A DNA stretch of 14,140 bases from Bacillota bacterium (GTDB lineage Bacteria; Bacillota; Clostridia; Christensenellales; SZUA-584): NCBI GenBank assembly GCA_023408075.1, contig JAEYKW010000021.1:1-14140 (forward strand). The letters run 5' to 3'. Positions 1-6,503 of the stretch are shown one piece after another. A program made the translations under genes and the position numbers. Each line of letters opens with the position of its first letter. The stretch's first letter is position 1. A model generated the notes under the pieces. That model had not been told where the DNA came from and ran no database searches. It saw only the letters and a program-made list of their open reading frames with translations.

Positions 1-119
1 TGGCAAAAGTGGCAAAGGCATTAGAGGCTTGAACGGATGTGAAAGCCAGCGTCTTTAGGCGCTGGCCGGTAACATAGGGCTTATAGCCCTAGTGCAAACC
101 ACCCGTTGGACGGGTGGTT
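1..119. mobile_element. Candidate IS200/IS605-type element end (three consecutive hairpins)
   Basis: Three perfect hairpins follow one another: GCCAGCG/CGCTGGC (45-51 with 60-66), TAGGGCT/AGCCCTA (75-81 with 85-91, 3-nt loop) and AACCACCCG/CGGGTGGTT (97-105 with 111-119, 5-nt loop). A string of small stems ending in a strong subterminal hairpin is typical of the right end of IS200/IS605 elements, which overlaps the omega-RNA when tnpB is present. No transposase is visible. A frame at 2-58 is open from the window edge (ending ...GCESQRL, stop 56-58) and could be the tail of a gene to the left, but it is too short to identify. The last hairpin could also act as a weak terminator for the minus-strand gene ending at 139, although its T-run is short. 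The family assignment is inference from structure only. Confidence 0.4.
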
Positions 120-138
120 ATGACTTGCCTTTATTGAG

Positions 139-675
139 TTATATCCAATTTCGTTTTCTTTTCTTATATTTAGCAGGTTGTTTGTAGGCTTCAATCTCTT
201 CTTTCTTCAATTCTCTTATGTCAATGTTTCTAAATATGACTTTTAAATCAAGTCCACCACAAAAAAGCATCTCCCATGAAATATACTTTTCATCTTCTAC
301 TATTAATTCACTACGGCTCATGCAATCTATGCTTGAATTTGAAGGGAGGATTACCCATTTAGCATTCATTTCTTTAATATTCGAAATGATAATCTCCCAT
401 GCCAGATCATGATTGTCATAATCAACAATGACCATTTTCATGAAACTGGGCGTTCCTCCTTTTATTCCATGAGTAAAGCTGCCCCATTCCGTTACAATGC
501 TGATACAAGGGATTGGATCGTCATCAAAATGCCCTGTTTTTTCATAAATCGTTGTAAATTTCTTAGGTAGTCTCTCCTTTGCCTTTAGATATTCAATATA
601 GTTTAACTCACATGCTTCATGAAACTTGTCTTCATCTGCATCCCAAGCATCAATACCTTCAGTAAAAAATCTCAT
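139..675 (-). CDS. AT-rich orphan protein of unknown function (178 aa)
   Basis: An open frame of 178 residues when started at the ATG at 675-673 (MRFFTEG...). This start is preferred because a GGGG run lies 8 nt upstream. The ATG at 696 would add seven residues (MVDGVYV) and has no such site. No catalytic motif, signal peptide or membrane segment is visible. The protein is acidic in the first two thirds and ends in a Lys/Arg-rich tail (KYKKRKRNWI). The N-terminus (MRFFT), followed by a charged helix and a LPKKF...FDDDPI stretch, faintly recalls the layout of DUF4085 proteins; that is a weak impression, not an assignment. Base composition is clearly more AT-rich than the rest of the window and the orientation is opposite to every other gene. 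With the IS-like end on one side and palindromic repeats on the other, this suggests horizontally acquired DNA. Confidence 0.75.
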   Translation of the reverse strand: MRFFTEGIDAWDADEDKFHEACELNYIEYLKAKERLPKKFTTIYEKTGHFDDDPIPCISIVTEWGSFTHGIKGGTPSFMKMVIVDYDNHDLAWEIIISNIKEMNAKWVILPSNSSIDCMSRSELIVEDEKYISWEMLFCGGLDLKVIFRNIDIRELKKEEIEAYKQPAKYKKRKRNWI

Positions 676-714
676 GACATATACCCCATCAACCATAACA
701 GATAATGTTAATCA

Positions 715-744
715 AGTTTACACCTGTTGAAGCGGAAGGGTCAA
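715..744 (-). promoter_or_regulatory. Possible sigma-A promoter of the orphan gene
   Basis: On the minus strand TTGACC (744-739), an 18-nt spacer and TAAACT (720-715) with a TG just before the -10 fit a sigma-A promoter pointing at the orphan gene, with a leader of roughly 30 nt. The -35 hexamer lies inside the first palindromic repeat, so the promoter may have been supplied by repeat insertion. The -10 is only a moderate match. Confidence 0.35.
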
Positions 745-892
745 GACCCTTCCCTACGACATGGCGGACAATGTAATGAACGGTCTTGACCGTTCCACGA
801 ATAATAAACATGCAGATGGCTTCTTAAAATGACGCAGCATAACCCTTTCTGATTTGCGTTGACCGTAGGGAACGACCCCTGTGTCGTTCCGC
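732..892. repeat. Cluster of three REP-like palindromic repeats
   Basis: Three related units are present: 732-758 with stem GGAAGGGTC/GACCCTTCC; 778-799 with stem GAACGGTC/GACCGTTC; and 864-892 with stem GGAACGAC/GTCGTTCC around a CCCTGT loop. Units 1 (read on the minus strand) and 3 share the frame CGTAGGGAA...TTCCGC. The stems differ in sequence but each stays fully complementary, so substitutions are compensatory and the hairpin is what is conserved. Short open frames across this stretch on the minus strand are low-complexity shadows of the repeats and are not called as genes. Confidence 0.7.
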
Positions 893-1074
893 ATATAACG
901 ATTGAATTAAACACGTTATCATAAAACGGCGCATCATAGCCCTTCGGGTCACAAGAGGATACCGCGCTCGACACGAATTGTTATAACACCGTCGTTCAGG
1001 TACGAGCTTCGACACCAACCGATATCATATGCCAAAGTGCCCGAAATGGTGCGCGCCGCATAGAATGTTTGATT
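893..1074. other. Non-coding stretch before spoIVFA
   Basis: No gene is supported here. A degenerate direct repeat is visible, GGATACCGCGCTCGACAC (957-974) against GGTACGAGCTTCGACAC (about 998-1014), spaced about 41 bp. It may be a further relic of the repeat cluster to the left. I looked for a sigma-E-type promoter for spoIVFA (ATA at -35, CATACAAT-like -10) and found ATA at 1060-1062 and CATATAC at 1084, but their spacing (21 nt) is wrong, so none is called. Confidence 0.5.
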
Positions 1075-1114
1075 CTCCTTCGCCATATACATATACGGCA
1101 GAATGTGAAGGAGG
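1075..1114 (+). promoter_or_regulatory. Hairpin that could sequester the spoIVFA ribosome binding site
   Basis: CTCCTTC at 1075-1081 is the exact reverse complement of GAAGGAG at 1107-1113, which is the core of the spoIVFA Shine-Dalgarno (AAGGAGG, 1108-1114). GCC (1082-1084) can pair with GGC (1097-1099) inside, with an asymmetric internal loop and an AT-rich apical loop. If transcribed, the fold would hide the ribosome binding site. Whether it forms, and where the transcript begins, is not shown by the sequence. Confidence 0.45.
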
Positions 1115-1122
1115 CGATATGT

Positions 1123-1836
1123 ATGGAGAAGCGGGAGCTGCCGAAGCTGGAGATTGACGGGTTTGTGACACGTCAGTATGAGAAGCCGACATGGAAAAAG
1201 AAAGCGGCGGATATAGTACACGGCATCAGGCCGGCAAAAAAAGCATCAAACGACGATGTGGACATCGCATACAAACGGCTGCTTGCCAAAACAGGCGTGT
1301 GTGCGGCGGTGGCGGTCACGATTCTGGTCATCAGCAGCCTGAGCACGCCGGCAGCCGCCGAGGTGAACCGCGCGGTGGATTACGTCGTGAATCACGAATT
1401 CGATGTGGATGAGGACATCGGGCGGCTCAAATTTGTGGAAGCGCTTGATGAAACGGAAAGCGTTTTCAGCGCGATGCCGGACGGCACCATTGTCTATCCC
1501 GCTGACGGCGAAGTCGAGACGGCTTTTGGTGAAGGCGGATCAAACGGCGTGATGATGAGCGCTCAAACACCCGACATCATGAACATTGCCAAAGGAACAG
1601 TTACGGAGGTCGGTGAGTTGGACGGCGAAGGCTACGTGGCGGTGGTGCTGGATTCGGGCGAAACAATCACATATCAAAACCTCGCGGCCTGCGTGAAGGT
1701 AGATGATATTGTGATGCCGGGGCAGGTGATCGGCCAGACGGAGCAAGGGTATCTATATATTGAGATGAAAAACGGCGACGCCTATATCGACCCGATTGCC
1801 TATATCAACGGGCATGCAGGTGCGGCGCTGCAATAG
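1123..1836 (+). CDS. spoIVFA: SpoIVFA-like regulator of pro-sigma-K processing (degenerate M23/LytM domain)
   Basis: In Bacillus, SpoIVFA sits in the outer forespore membrane, anchors the complex with BofA and holds the intramembrane protease SpoIVFB inactive until the forespore signal arrives. The product here is 237 aa, against about 264 in B. subtilis. It has a charged N-terminal cytoplasmic part (1-54), one membrane segment (about 55-78), a linker, and a LytM/M23-like domain (about 122-228). The zinc-binding histidines of active M23 peptidases are missing: the usual HxH region reads TYQNL (183-187) and the HxxxD region is not present. This matches a non-enzymatic SpoIVFA domain. The ATG at 1123 is chosen because AAGGAGG lies 8 nt upstream; a longer frame from 1069 lacks a ribosome binding site. 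spoIVFB follows after 8 nt, so the two are surely co-transcribed. Identification rests on domain order plus the neighbour. Confidence 0.85.
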   Translation: MEKRELPKLEIDGFVTRQYEKPTWKKKAADIVHGIRPAKKASNDDVDIAYKRLLAKTGVCAAVAVTILVISSLSTPAAAEVNRAVDYVVNHEFDVDEDIGRLKFVEALDETESVFSAMPDGTIVYPADGEVETAFGEGGSNGVMMSAQTPDIMNIAKGTVTEVGELDGEGYVAVVLDSGETITYQNLAACVKVDDIVMPGQVIGQTEQGYLYIEMKNGDAYIDPIAYINGHAGAALQ

Positions 1837-1844
1837 ACAATACT

Positions 1845-2732
1845 ATGAAATCGTTGCGTCTGTTTGGCGGCAGGCTAAAAATTAATCTGCTGATGTTCCC
1901 CGCCATAGCGGTGCTGTTTTTTATCGGCATGGGGGATATCGTGCTTTACTATATCCCCACGGTGCTGATTCACGAATGGGCGCATGTGATATTTGCATCG
2001 GCACTGGGCATGGCGGTGGGCGAAATGGAGCTGTTTCCGTTTGGCTGCGCGGCCAAGCTGCAGTGCTTTGCGGTGTCGCGCGCCAAGGAGATTGTGGTGG
2101 CAGCCGCAGGCCCGGCTGCGAACATGCTCGCCGCGTGTGCGGTTTTTTTTATCGACAAATACGCCACGCCGATTGCTATTGCCGATAAGCTGATCGCGGC
2201 GAATCTCGCGCTCGCCGCTGTGAACATGCTGCCCGCATTGCCGCTCGACGGCGGGCGGATTGTACGCGCGCTGTTCGCATCGTTTATGGGCTACAAGCGC
2301 GCGACGCGCCTGATGGCTGTGGCAGGCATATTTTTTGCCGCCGTGCTGCTCGGCGTGGGGGTGTGGGCGCTTTTCAAAGAGACGGTGAACCCAAGCTTTT
2401 TTATTATGGGCTTTTTCCTGCTGCTTGCCGCCATAAAGGAGCTCAAAAGCGCGCCGTACACACTGATACGCGATTTCACCGGCAAGCGCGAGGCGTTCGA
2501 CAAGCGCAAAACGCTCAGCATCAACCGTTTTGCGGCCATGCAGACTGAGACACTGCGTGAGATTATGCGCGAGTTTGAAGCGGGAAAATATAATATTGTG
2601 ACTGTGCTCGATAAAGAGCTCGGCGTGCTCGGAGAGCTTGATGAACGGCAGATTCTCTCGGGGATGATGGAAAAAGGCACGCAGGTGACGCTCGGCAGCA
2701 TATACAGGCTGAAAAATAGTGAGACGGGCTGA
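1845..2732 (+). CDS. spoIVFB: SpoIVFB-like stage IV sporulation M50 site-2 protease
   Basis: Intramembrane zinc metalloprotease that removes the pro-sequence of sigma-K in the mother cell late in sporulation. The 295-aa product shows HEWAH at 43-47, the HExxH zinc site at the same residue numbers as H43/E44/H47 in B. subtilis SpoIVFB. NMLPALPLDGG (127-137) supplies the third ligand, D135. Five to six hydrophobic segments lie between residues 13 and 205. A soluble C-terminal CBS-like domain (about 222-290) follows; in SpoIVFB this domain responds to ATP and engages the substrate. There is no obvious Shine-Dalgarno before the ATG at 1845, only 8 nt after the spoIVFA stop, so translation is probably coupled, which would tie the protease to its inhibitor. 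Both the motifs and the gene order support the call. The pairing also argues that the organism makes endospores. Confidence 0.93.
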   Translation: MKSLRLFGGRLKINLLMFPAIAVLFFIGMGDIVLYYIPTVLIHEWAHVIFASALGMAVGEMELFPFGCAAKLQCFAVSRAKEIVVAAAGPAANMLAACAVFFIDKYATPIAIADKLIAANLALAAVNMLPALPLDGGRIVRALFASFMGYKRATRLMAVAGIFFAAVLLGVGVWALFKETVNPSFFIMGFFLLLAAIKELKSAPYTLIRDFTGKREAFDKRKTLSINRFAAMQTETLREIMREFEAGKYNIVTVLDKELGVLGELDERQILSGMMEKGTQVTLGSIYRLKNSETG

Positions 2733-2736
2733 AACA

Positions 2737-2765
2737 TTGTCAGCAAAGCCCTGCTGTGCTAGAAT
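2737..2765 (+). promoter_or_regulatory. Sigma-A promoter of the MBL-VOC gene pair
   Basis: TTGTCA (2737-2742), a 17-nt spacer and TAGAAT (2760-2765). It lies just after the spoIVFB stop and gives the next two genes expression independent of sporulation. A small dyad CAGCA/TGCTG (2741-2745 with 2752-2756) sits in the spacer. Transcription should begin near 2772, leaving almost no leader before the start codon. Confidence 0.65.
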
Positions 2766-2777
2766 AAGCACTATGGG

Positions 2778-3488
2778 GTGAAAAAATTGCGTATCTACTA
2801 TCTGCATCACAGCAGCGTTTGCGTGATCCACGAAAAGACACTGCTGGTATTTGATTATTTTAAGGCGAAACGGGACAAGCATATTGAAGACGGCCATATA
2901 AACCGCGAGGATATTGAGGCGTTTGAGCGTGTGTATGTGTTTTCTTCGCATTCGCATCATGATCACTATAATCCTTGCATATTTGACTGGGCATCGCCGA
3001 AGGTTAAATACATACTCGACAGCACGATTAAGAACACGCCGGAGGATACGGTGGTTTTGCAGCCGGGTGAAACATATACCGACGATATGATCTATGTGCG
3101 GGAGTTCGGTTCCACCGACTGCGGCGGCAGCTTTTATGTGAACATTGGCGGGACAAGCCTGTTTCACGCGGGCGATTTGAATGATTGGCACTGGAAGGAC
3201 GAGGGCAACGCGCGTTATTCGCGCGTGATGACAAAGATGTTCGACCGGGAAATGGCTTATTTAAAAAAGCACGTGGCGCATATTGATTATGCGTTTTTTC
3301 CCGTCGATAAGCGTATGGGCACCGACCATGACGCGGGGGCAAAAAAATTCATGGAAATTATGAAACCCGGCGTGCTGATACCGATTCACTTTGTGAGCTT
3401 TTCGGATACCGCTGAATTCAGTGAAGCGGCGGCAGGCAGCGGCACAAAGGTCGTTCGGGTCACACACAACGGAGAAAGGCTGATATAG
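2778..3488 (+). CDS. MBL-fold metallo-hydrolase (UlaG-like)
   Basis: A 236-aa metallo-beta-lactamase fold protein. The metal site is complete: H58-x-H60-x-D62-H63 (SHSHHDH), a bridging D133 (FHAGD) and H204 (IPIHF). The order and the short length resemble the UlaG/RNase Z-like branch of predicted lactonases rather than glyoxalase II. The substrate cannot be deduced. The start is ambiguous: GTG at 2778 has no good ribosome binding site, whereas TTG at 2787 (three codons later, MRIYYLHH...) has GGGGTG six nt upstream. With the predicted transcription start near 2772, the TTG would have a very short leader and the GTG would be almost leaderless. The VOC gene follows after 2 nt. This pair is not a usual member of the spoIVF-rng-rplU block, so it was probably inserted here. 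Confidence 0.85.
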   Translation: MKKLRIYYLHHSSVCVIHEKTLLVFDYFKAKRDKHIEDGHINREDIEAFERVYVFSSHSHHDHYNPCIFDWASPKVKYILDSTIKNTPEDTVVLQPGETYTDDMIYVREFGSTDCGGSFYVNIGGTSLFHAGDLNDWHWKDEGNARYSRVMTKMFDREMAYLKKHVAHIDYAFFPVDKRMGTDHDAGAKKFMEIMKPGVLIPIHFVSFSDTAEFSEAAAGSGTKVVRVTHNGERLI

Positions 3489-3490
3489 AA

Positions 3491-3859
3491 ATGACATTTA
3501 CCATCGATCACGCGAATATCAACGTGAAGGATATTGAAGCGAGCATCCGGTTTTACGGCGAGGCGCTCGGCTTGAAGGAAGTGCACAGAAAAACGGCAGA
3601 GGACGGCTCTTTTGTGATCGTTTTTTTAAGCGACGGCCAGACAGGCTTTAAGCTGGAGCTGACATGGCTGCGCGACAAGGACGGCCCGTACAATTTGGGC
3701 GACAACGAGAGCCATATCTGCTTTGCGGCAGACAACTTTGATGCGGCGTATGCGCACCATAAGCAGATGGGCATCATATGCTATGAGAACGCGGGTATGG
3801 GCGTCTATTTCATCTGTGACCCCGACGGCTATTGGCAGGAGATCAAGCGAGGAGGTTAG
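3491..3859 (+). CDS. VOC-superfamily protein (glyoxalase I-like)
   Basis: A 122-aa protein with the paired beta-alpha-beta-beta-beta modules of the vicinal oxygen chelate fold (about 5-58 and 73-119). Candidate metal ligands are at the canonical places: H7 (IDHANI), E56 (KLELTW), H75 (SHICF) and E117 (WQEI). The ending CDPDGYWQEI is typical of lactoylglutathione-lyase-like proteins. A metal-dependent lyase, isomerase or dioxygenase activity is possible, but the substrate is unknown, and many such small proteins are not true glyoxalases. The gene begins 2 nt after the MBL stop, with AAAGG 11 nt before the ATG, so the two form one transcription unit. A functional link to the MBL hydrolase is likely from the spacing but not demonstrated by motifs. 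Confidence 0.85.
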   Translation: MTFTIDHANINVKDIEASIRFYGEALGLKEVHRKTAEDGSFVIVFLSDGQTGFKLELTWLRDKDGPYNLGDNESHICFAADNFDAAYAHHKQMGIICYENAGMGVYFICDPDGYWQEIKRGG

Positions 3860-3879
3860 ATATATCGCAATAAACGGCA

Positions 3880-3909
3880 TTGCCTGTATTTGCAAAACCG
3901 TGATATAAT
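3880..3909 (+). promoter_or_regulatory. Sigma-A promoter (extended -10) of the radical SAM-rng block
   Basis: TTGCCT (3880-3885), an 18-nt spacer and a perfect TATAAT (3904-3909) preceded by TGA, which makes an extended -10. The predicted start near 3916 gives a leader of about 30 nt. No terminator is seen between the VOC gene and this promoter, so read-through from upstream is possible. Confidence 0.7.
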
Positions 3910-3946
3910 GATCAAAGGTGACAATAGACGACGATAAGGACACTGC

Positions 3947-5782
3947 ATGATCGATACGAAAAAGCTTGAAAGACTGCTTCCCTCCGTCAGCAAGCCGGCC
4001 CGCTATACGGGCGGAGAGCTCGGCGAGGCGGCTAAGCAGATAACCAGCGCAACGGTGCGCTTTGCGTTTTGTTTTCCGGATGTGTATGAGGTAGGGATGT
4101 CGCACCTTGGGACGAGCATACTTTATCATCTGACCAACAGTATGGACAACGTTTATGCGGAGCGGTGCTTTGCGCCCTGGCCCGATATGGAATCGGCATT
4201 GAGGCAGGCAGAGCTGCCGCTCTATTCACTTGAGACAAAAACGGCGCTTTGTGATTTTGACATTGTAGGCTTCAGCCTTGGGTATGAGATGTGCTTTACA
4301 AATATGCTGGCTATGCTCGATCTCGGGCGAATCCCCTTATATTCAAAGACAAGAACAGATTCCGACCCGGTTGTGATCGCAGGTGGGGGATGTGTTTACA
4401 ATCCTGAGCCGGTCGCCGATTTCATCGATCTGTTTGTGGTGGGCGAGGGCGAAGAGGTGCTCACCGAGCTTATTGATTTATTCGGCGTATGCAAAAGAGA
4501 AAGCATCGGCCGCAGTGCATTTTTGCAGCGCGCGGCTCGGATAGAAGGCATTTATGTGCCTGAGCTTTATCGCACGGATTATAACGGTGACGGAACGGTC
4601 AGAAGCATTTCGGCAGCAGAGAATGTGCCGTTTCCGGTAAAAAAGAGGATACTCCGTGATTTTGATTCGGGGTATTATCCCGAGGATCCCATTGTGCCAT
4701 ATTTGGGCGTGATCCACGACCGTGTGACGGTCGAAGTGATGCGCGGCTGCACGCGCGGTTGCCGGTTCTGCCAGGCAGGGTTTGTGTACCGTCCCGTGCG
4801 CGAGAGAAACGCGGATACGCTGATACGACAGGCCAAGGTGTGCATTGACAAGACAGGTCACGAAGAGGTATCCCTCTGCTCGCTGTCCACGGGTGATTAT
4901 TCGCAGGTGGCGCGGCTTGTTTGCACACTGTCGGACGATTTTGCGGGCACGGGCGTATCGCTCGCGGTGCCGTCGCTGCGAATCGATTCGTATGAGGGTG
5001 AATACGCGCAGAAATTAAAAGAGGTGCGCAACACGGGGCTCACATTTGCGCCCGAGGCGGGCACCCAAAGGCTGCGCGATGTGATCAACAAGAATCTGAC
5101 CGAGAGCGATATATTCTCTGCTGTCAAAGAGGCGTTCGAATCGGGCTCCAACGGCGTTAAGCTCTATTTCATGATGGGGCTGCCCGGTGAGACGATGGAT
5201 GATGTGCTGGGTATAGCGGATTTGGCCGCACGCATTCGGGATATCTATTATACGGTGCCCAAAGAACGGCGCACCGGCGGGTTTAAGCTCACCGTGAGCG
5301 TATCGTGCTTCGTCCCGAAGCCGCATACGCCGTTTCAGTGGGCGGCGCAGGACGATATTGCCGTGTTTGAAGACAAGCAGCGGCGTTTGAGGGATGCGCT
5401 CAGAAGCGTCAAGGGCGTGAAATTCAATTGGCACGATGCGCGGCTCAGTATGCTCGAAGCGGTGTTCTCCCGCGGCGACAGATGGCTCTCAGCCGTTCTG
5501 GTGAACGCTTATCAGGCGGGATGCCGGTTCGACAGCTGGAAAGAGCTTTTTGACTATGACAAATGGCTTGCTGCGTTTGAACAGGCCGGGATTGATCCCG
5601 CCCATTACGCGGCACGCGAGCGCGGCAGGGATGAATTATTGCCGTGGGAAATGATTGATACCGGGCTTAGCAAGGCATACCTTTGGGAAGAAAACATGCA
5701 CGCCCAGACTGAGGCCACCACGCCCGACTGCCGCCTTGGCTGCACGGGCTGCGGGCTCAAGGAAGCGGGGCTGTGCGTATGA
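3947..5782 (+). CDS. B12-binding-domain/radical SAM protein, TIGR03960-like
   Basis: A 611-aa protein. The first about 230 residues fit the divergent cobalamin-binding-like N-terminal domain (PDVYEVGMSHLG at 44-55, VIAGGGCVYNPEP at 143-155, VVGEGEE at 164-170). The radical SAM core follows with C268-x3-C272-x2-C275 (MRGCTRGCRFCQAG), which binds the 4Fe-4S cluster and SAM. FAPEAGT and a GLPGET segment are typical of the elongator/MiaB-like radical SAM core. The extreme C-terminus adds a second cysteine set, C595-x3-C599-x2-C602 plus C610, suggesting another cluster or a zinc site. This family is widespread next to rng-rplU in Clostridia, usually followed by or fused to DUF2344, as here. The exact reaction is not known; a role in RNA or ribosome modification is inferred from the neighbourhood only. 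AAGGA lies before the ATG. The stop overlaps the next start in an ATGA arrangement. Confidence 0.9.
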   Translation: MIDTKKLERLLPSVSKPARYTGGELGEAAKQITSATVRFAFCFPDVYEVGMSHLGTSILYHLTNSMDNVYAERCFAPWPDMESALRQAELPLYSLETKTALCDFDIVGFSLGYEMCFTNMLAMLDLGRIPLYSKTRTDSDPVVIAGGGCVYNPEPVADFIDLFVVGEGEEVLTELIDLFGVCKRESIGRSAFLQRAARIEGIYVPELYRTDYNGDGTVRSISAAENVPFPVKKRILRDFDSGYYPEDPIVPYLGVIHDRVTVEVMRGCTRGCRFCQAGFVYRPVRERNADTLIRQAKVCIDKTGHEEVSLCSLSTGDYSQVARLVCTLSDDFAGTGVSLAVPSLRIDSYEGEYAQKLKEVRNTGLTFAPEAGTQRLRDVINKNLTESDIFSAVKEAFESGSNGVKLYFMMGLPGETMDDVLGIADLAARIRDIYYTVPKERRTGGFKLTVSVSCFVPKPHTPFQWAAQDDIAVFEDKQRRLRDALRSVKGVKFNWHDARLSMLEAVFSRGDRWLSAVLVNAYQAGCRFDSWKELFDYDKWLAAFEQAGIDPAHYAARERGRDELLPWEMIDTGLSKAYLWEENMHAQTEATTPDCRLGCTGCGLKEAGLCV

Positions 5783-6447
5783 GAATGGCTCTTCAGTTTG
5801 CCAAAACAGGCGCGGCGAGGTTTATCTCGCATCTCGATCTCCAGCGGGCGTTCTCACGCGCCATCCGGCGCTCAGGGCTGCCTGTGAAGCTGTCGGAAGG
5901 GTTTAACCCGCACTACGTGGTTTCTTTCGCGTCGGCGCTCTCGCTCGGCATGGAGAGCGAATGCGAATGTGTGGAGATGGCGATGGCCAAGGATGTATCC
6001 GCCGATGATTTTCTGCTCGCGATGGCACGCGCATTGCCGCCGGGGCTCGTTGCCAAACGCGCGGTGACGCTGCGCGAGGGTGCGGCAAAGCTGATGGCTG
6101 CGCTCACCGAGGCCGATTATGAGATGCCGGTCGATCCGTCGCACGTGGATGATTTTGCACAGGCCGTCGAAAGAATCTTAAGCCAACCCGAGATATGGGC
6201 GGTCAAGGTGTCGGACGGCAAGGAGAAAACAATCGATATCCGGCCGATGATCAAAGCGGTCAAGGTTCAGGAGGATAAGCTCGTCATGCGGCTGTCGGCC
6301 GCGCAGACGGGCGCATTAAAGCCAGACATGCTGCTCGATCAGATTGAAAAAGAAACGGGCACTTTTGATCGCGCAGTGAGAAGAACGTCCTTGTACACGG
6401 TACAAAACGGCGCGGCGGTGGATCTGCTGGACGCTTTTAAAGTGTGA
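5779..6447 (+). CDS. DUF2344 / TIGR03936-like radical SAM-linked protein
   Basis: A 222-aa protein beginning RMALQFAKTGAARFISHLDL, followed by a helix ending in a GFNPHY motif. This is the hallmark N-terminus of the TIGR03936 'radical SAM-linked' family. It has no catalytic residues of its own that I can name. In many genomes it is fused to the C-terminus of the TIGR03960 radical SAM protein, so it is probably an obligate partner or substrate-handling subunit. Three starts are possible (GTG 5773, ATG 5779, ATG 5785). ATG 5779 is chosen because it overlaps the upstream TGA by 4 nt and has a GGAAGCGGGG stretch 8 nt before it. Translational coupling with the radical SAM gene follows. Function is unknown. 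Confidence 0.88.
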   Translation: MRMALQFAKTGAARFISHLDLQRAFSRAIRRSGLPVKLSEGFNPHYVVSFASALSLGMESECECVEMAMAKDVSADDFLLAMARALPPGLVAKRAVTLREGAAKLMAALTEADYEMPVDPSHVDDFAQAVERILSQPEIWAVKVSDGKEKTIDIRPMIKAVKVQEDKLVMRLSAAQTGALKPDMLLDQIEKETGTFDRAVRRTSLYTVQNGAAVDLLDAFKV

Positions 6448-6452
6448 ATCTT

Positions 6453-6470
6453 CAGGCTTTTCATAGCCTG
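6453..6470 (+). other. Small hairpin in the rng leader
   Basis: CAGGCT (6453-6458) and AGCCTG (6465-6470) form a 6-bp stem with a TTTCAT loop, followed by an AT-rich run up to the rng ribosome binding site. It is not a classical terminator. RNase E/G mRNAs in some bacteria are autoregulated through leader hairpins, but nothing here proves this. Confidence 0.35.
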
Positions 6471-6503
6471 CATAATAAATTTTTAAATATATTGGAGCTT
6501 TTC

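Noticed and set aside
1030..1100. Sigma-E promoter for spoIVFA
   Set aside because: ATA and CATATAC elements exist but are separated by 21 nt, well outside the usual spacing of about 14-15.
741..1221. Several short minus-strand frames in the palindromic repeat region
   Set aside because: They overlap each other and the repeats, lack ribosome binding sites, and have no protein-like pattern.
1875..3191. 438-codon open frame on the minus strand across spoIVFB and the MBL gene
   Set aside because: It lies antisense to two genes with intact catalytic motifs, is rich in His/Arg/Ala as expected from a codon-biased shadow frame, and spans the intergenic promoter.
2778..3859. Glyoxalase I plus glyoxalase II operon
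   Set aside because: The MBL protein has the short UlaG-like layout and does not show the glyoxalase II C-terminal domain, so only a looser functional link is claimed.
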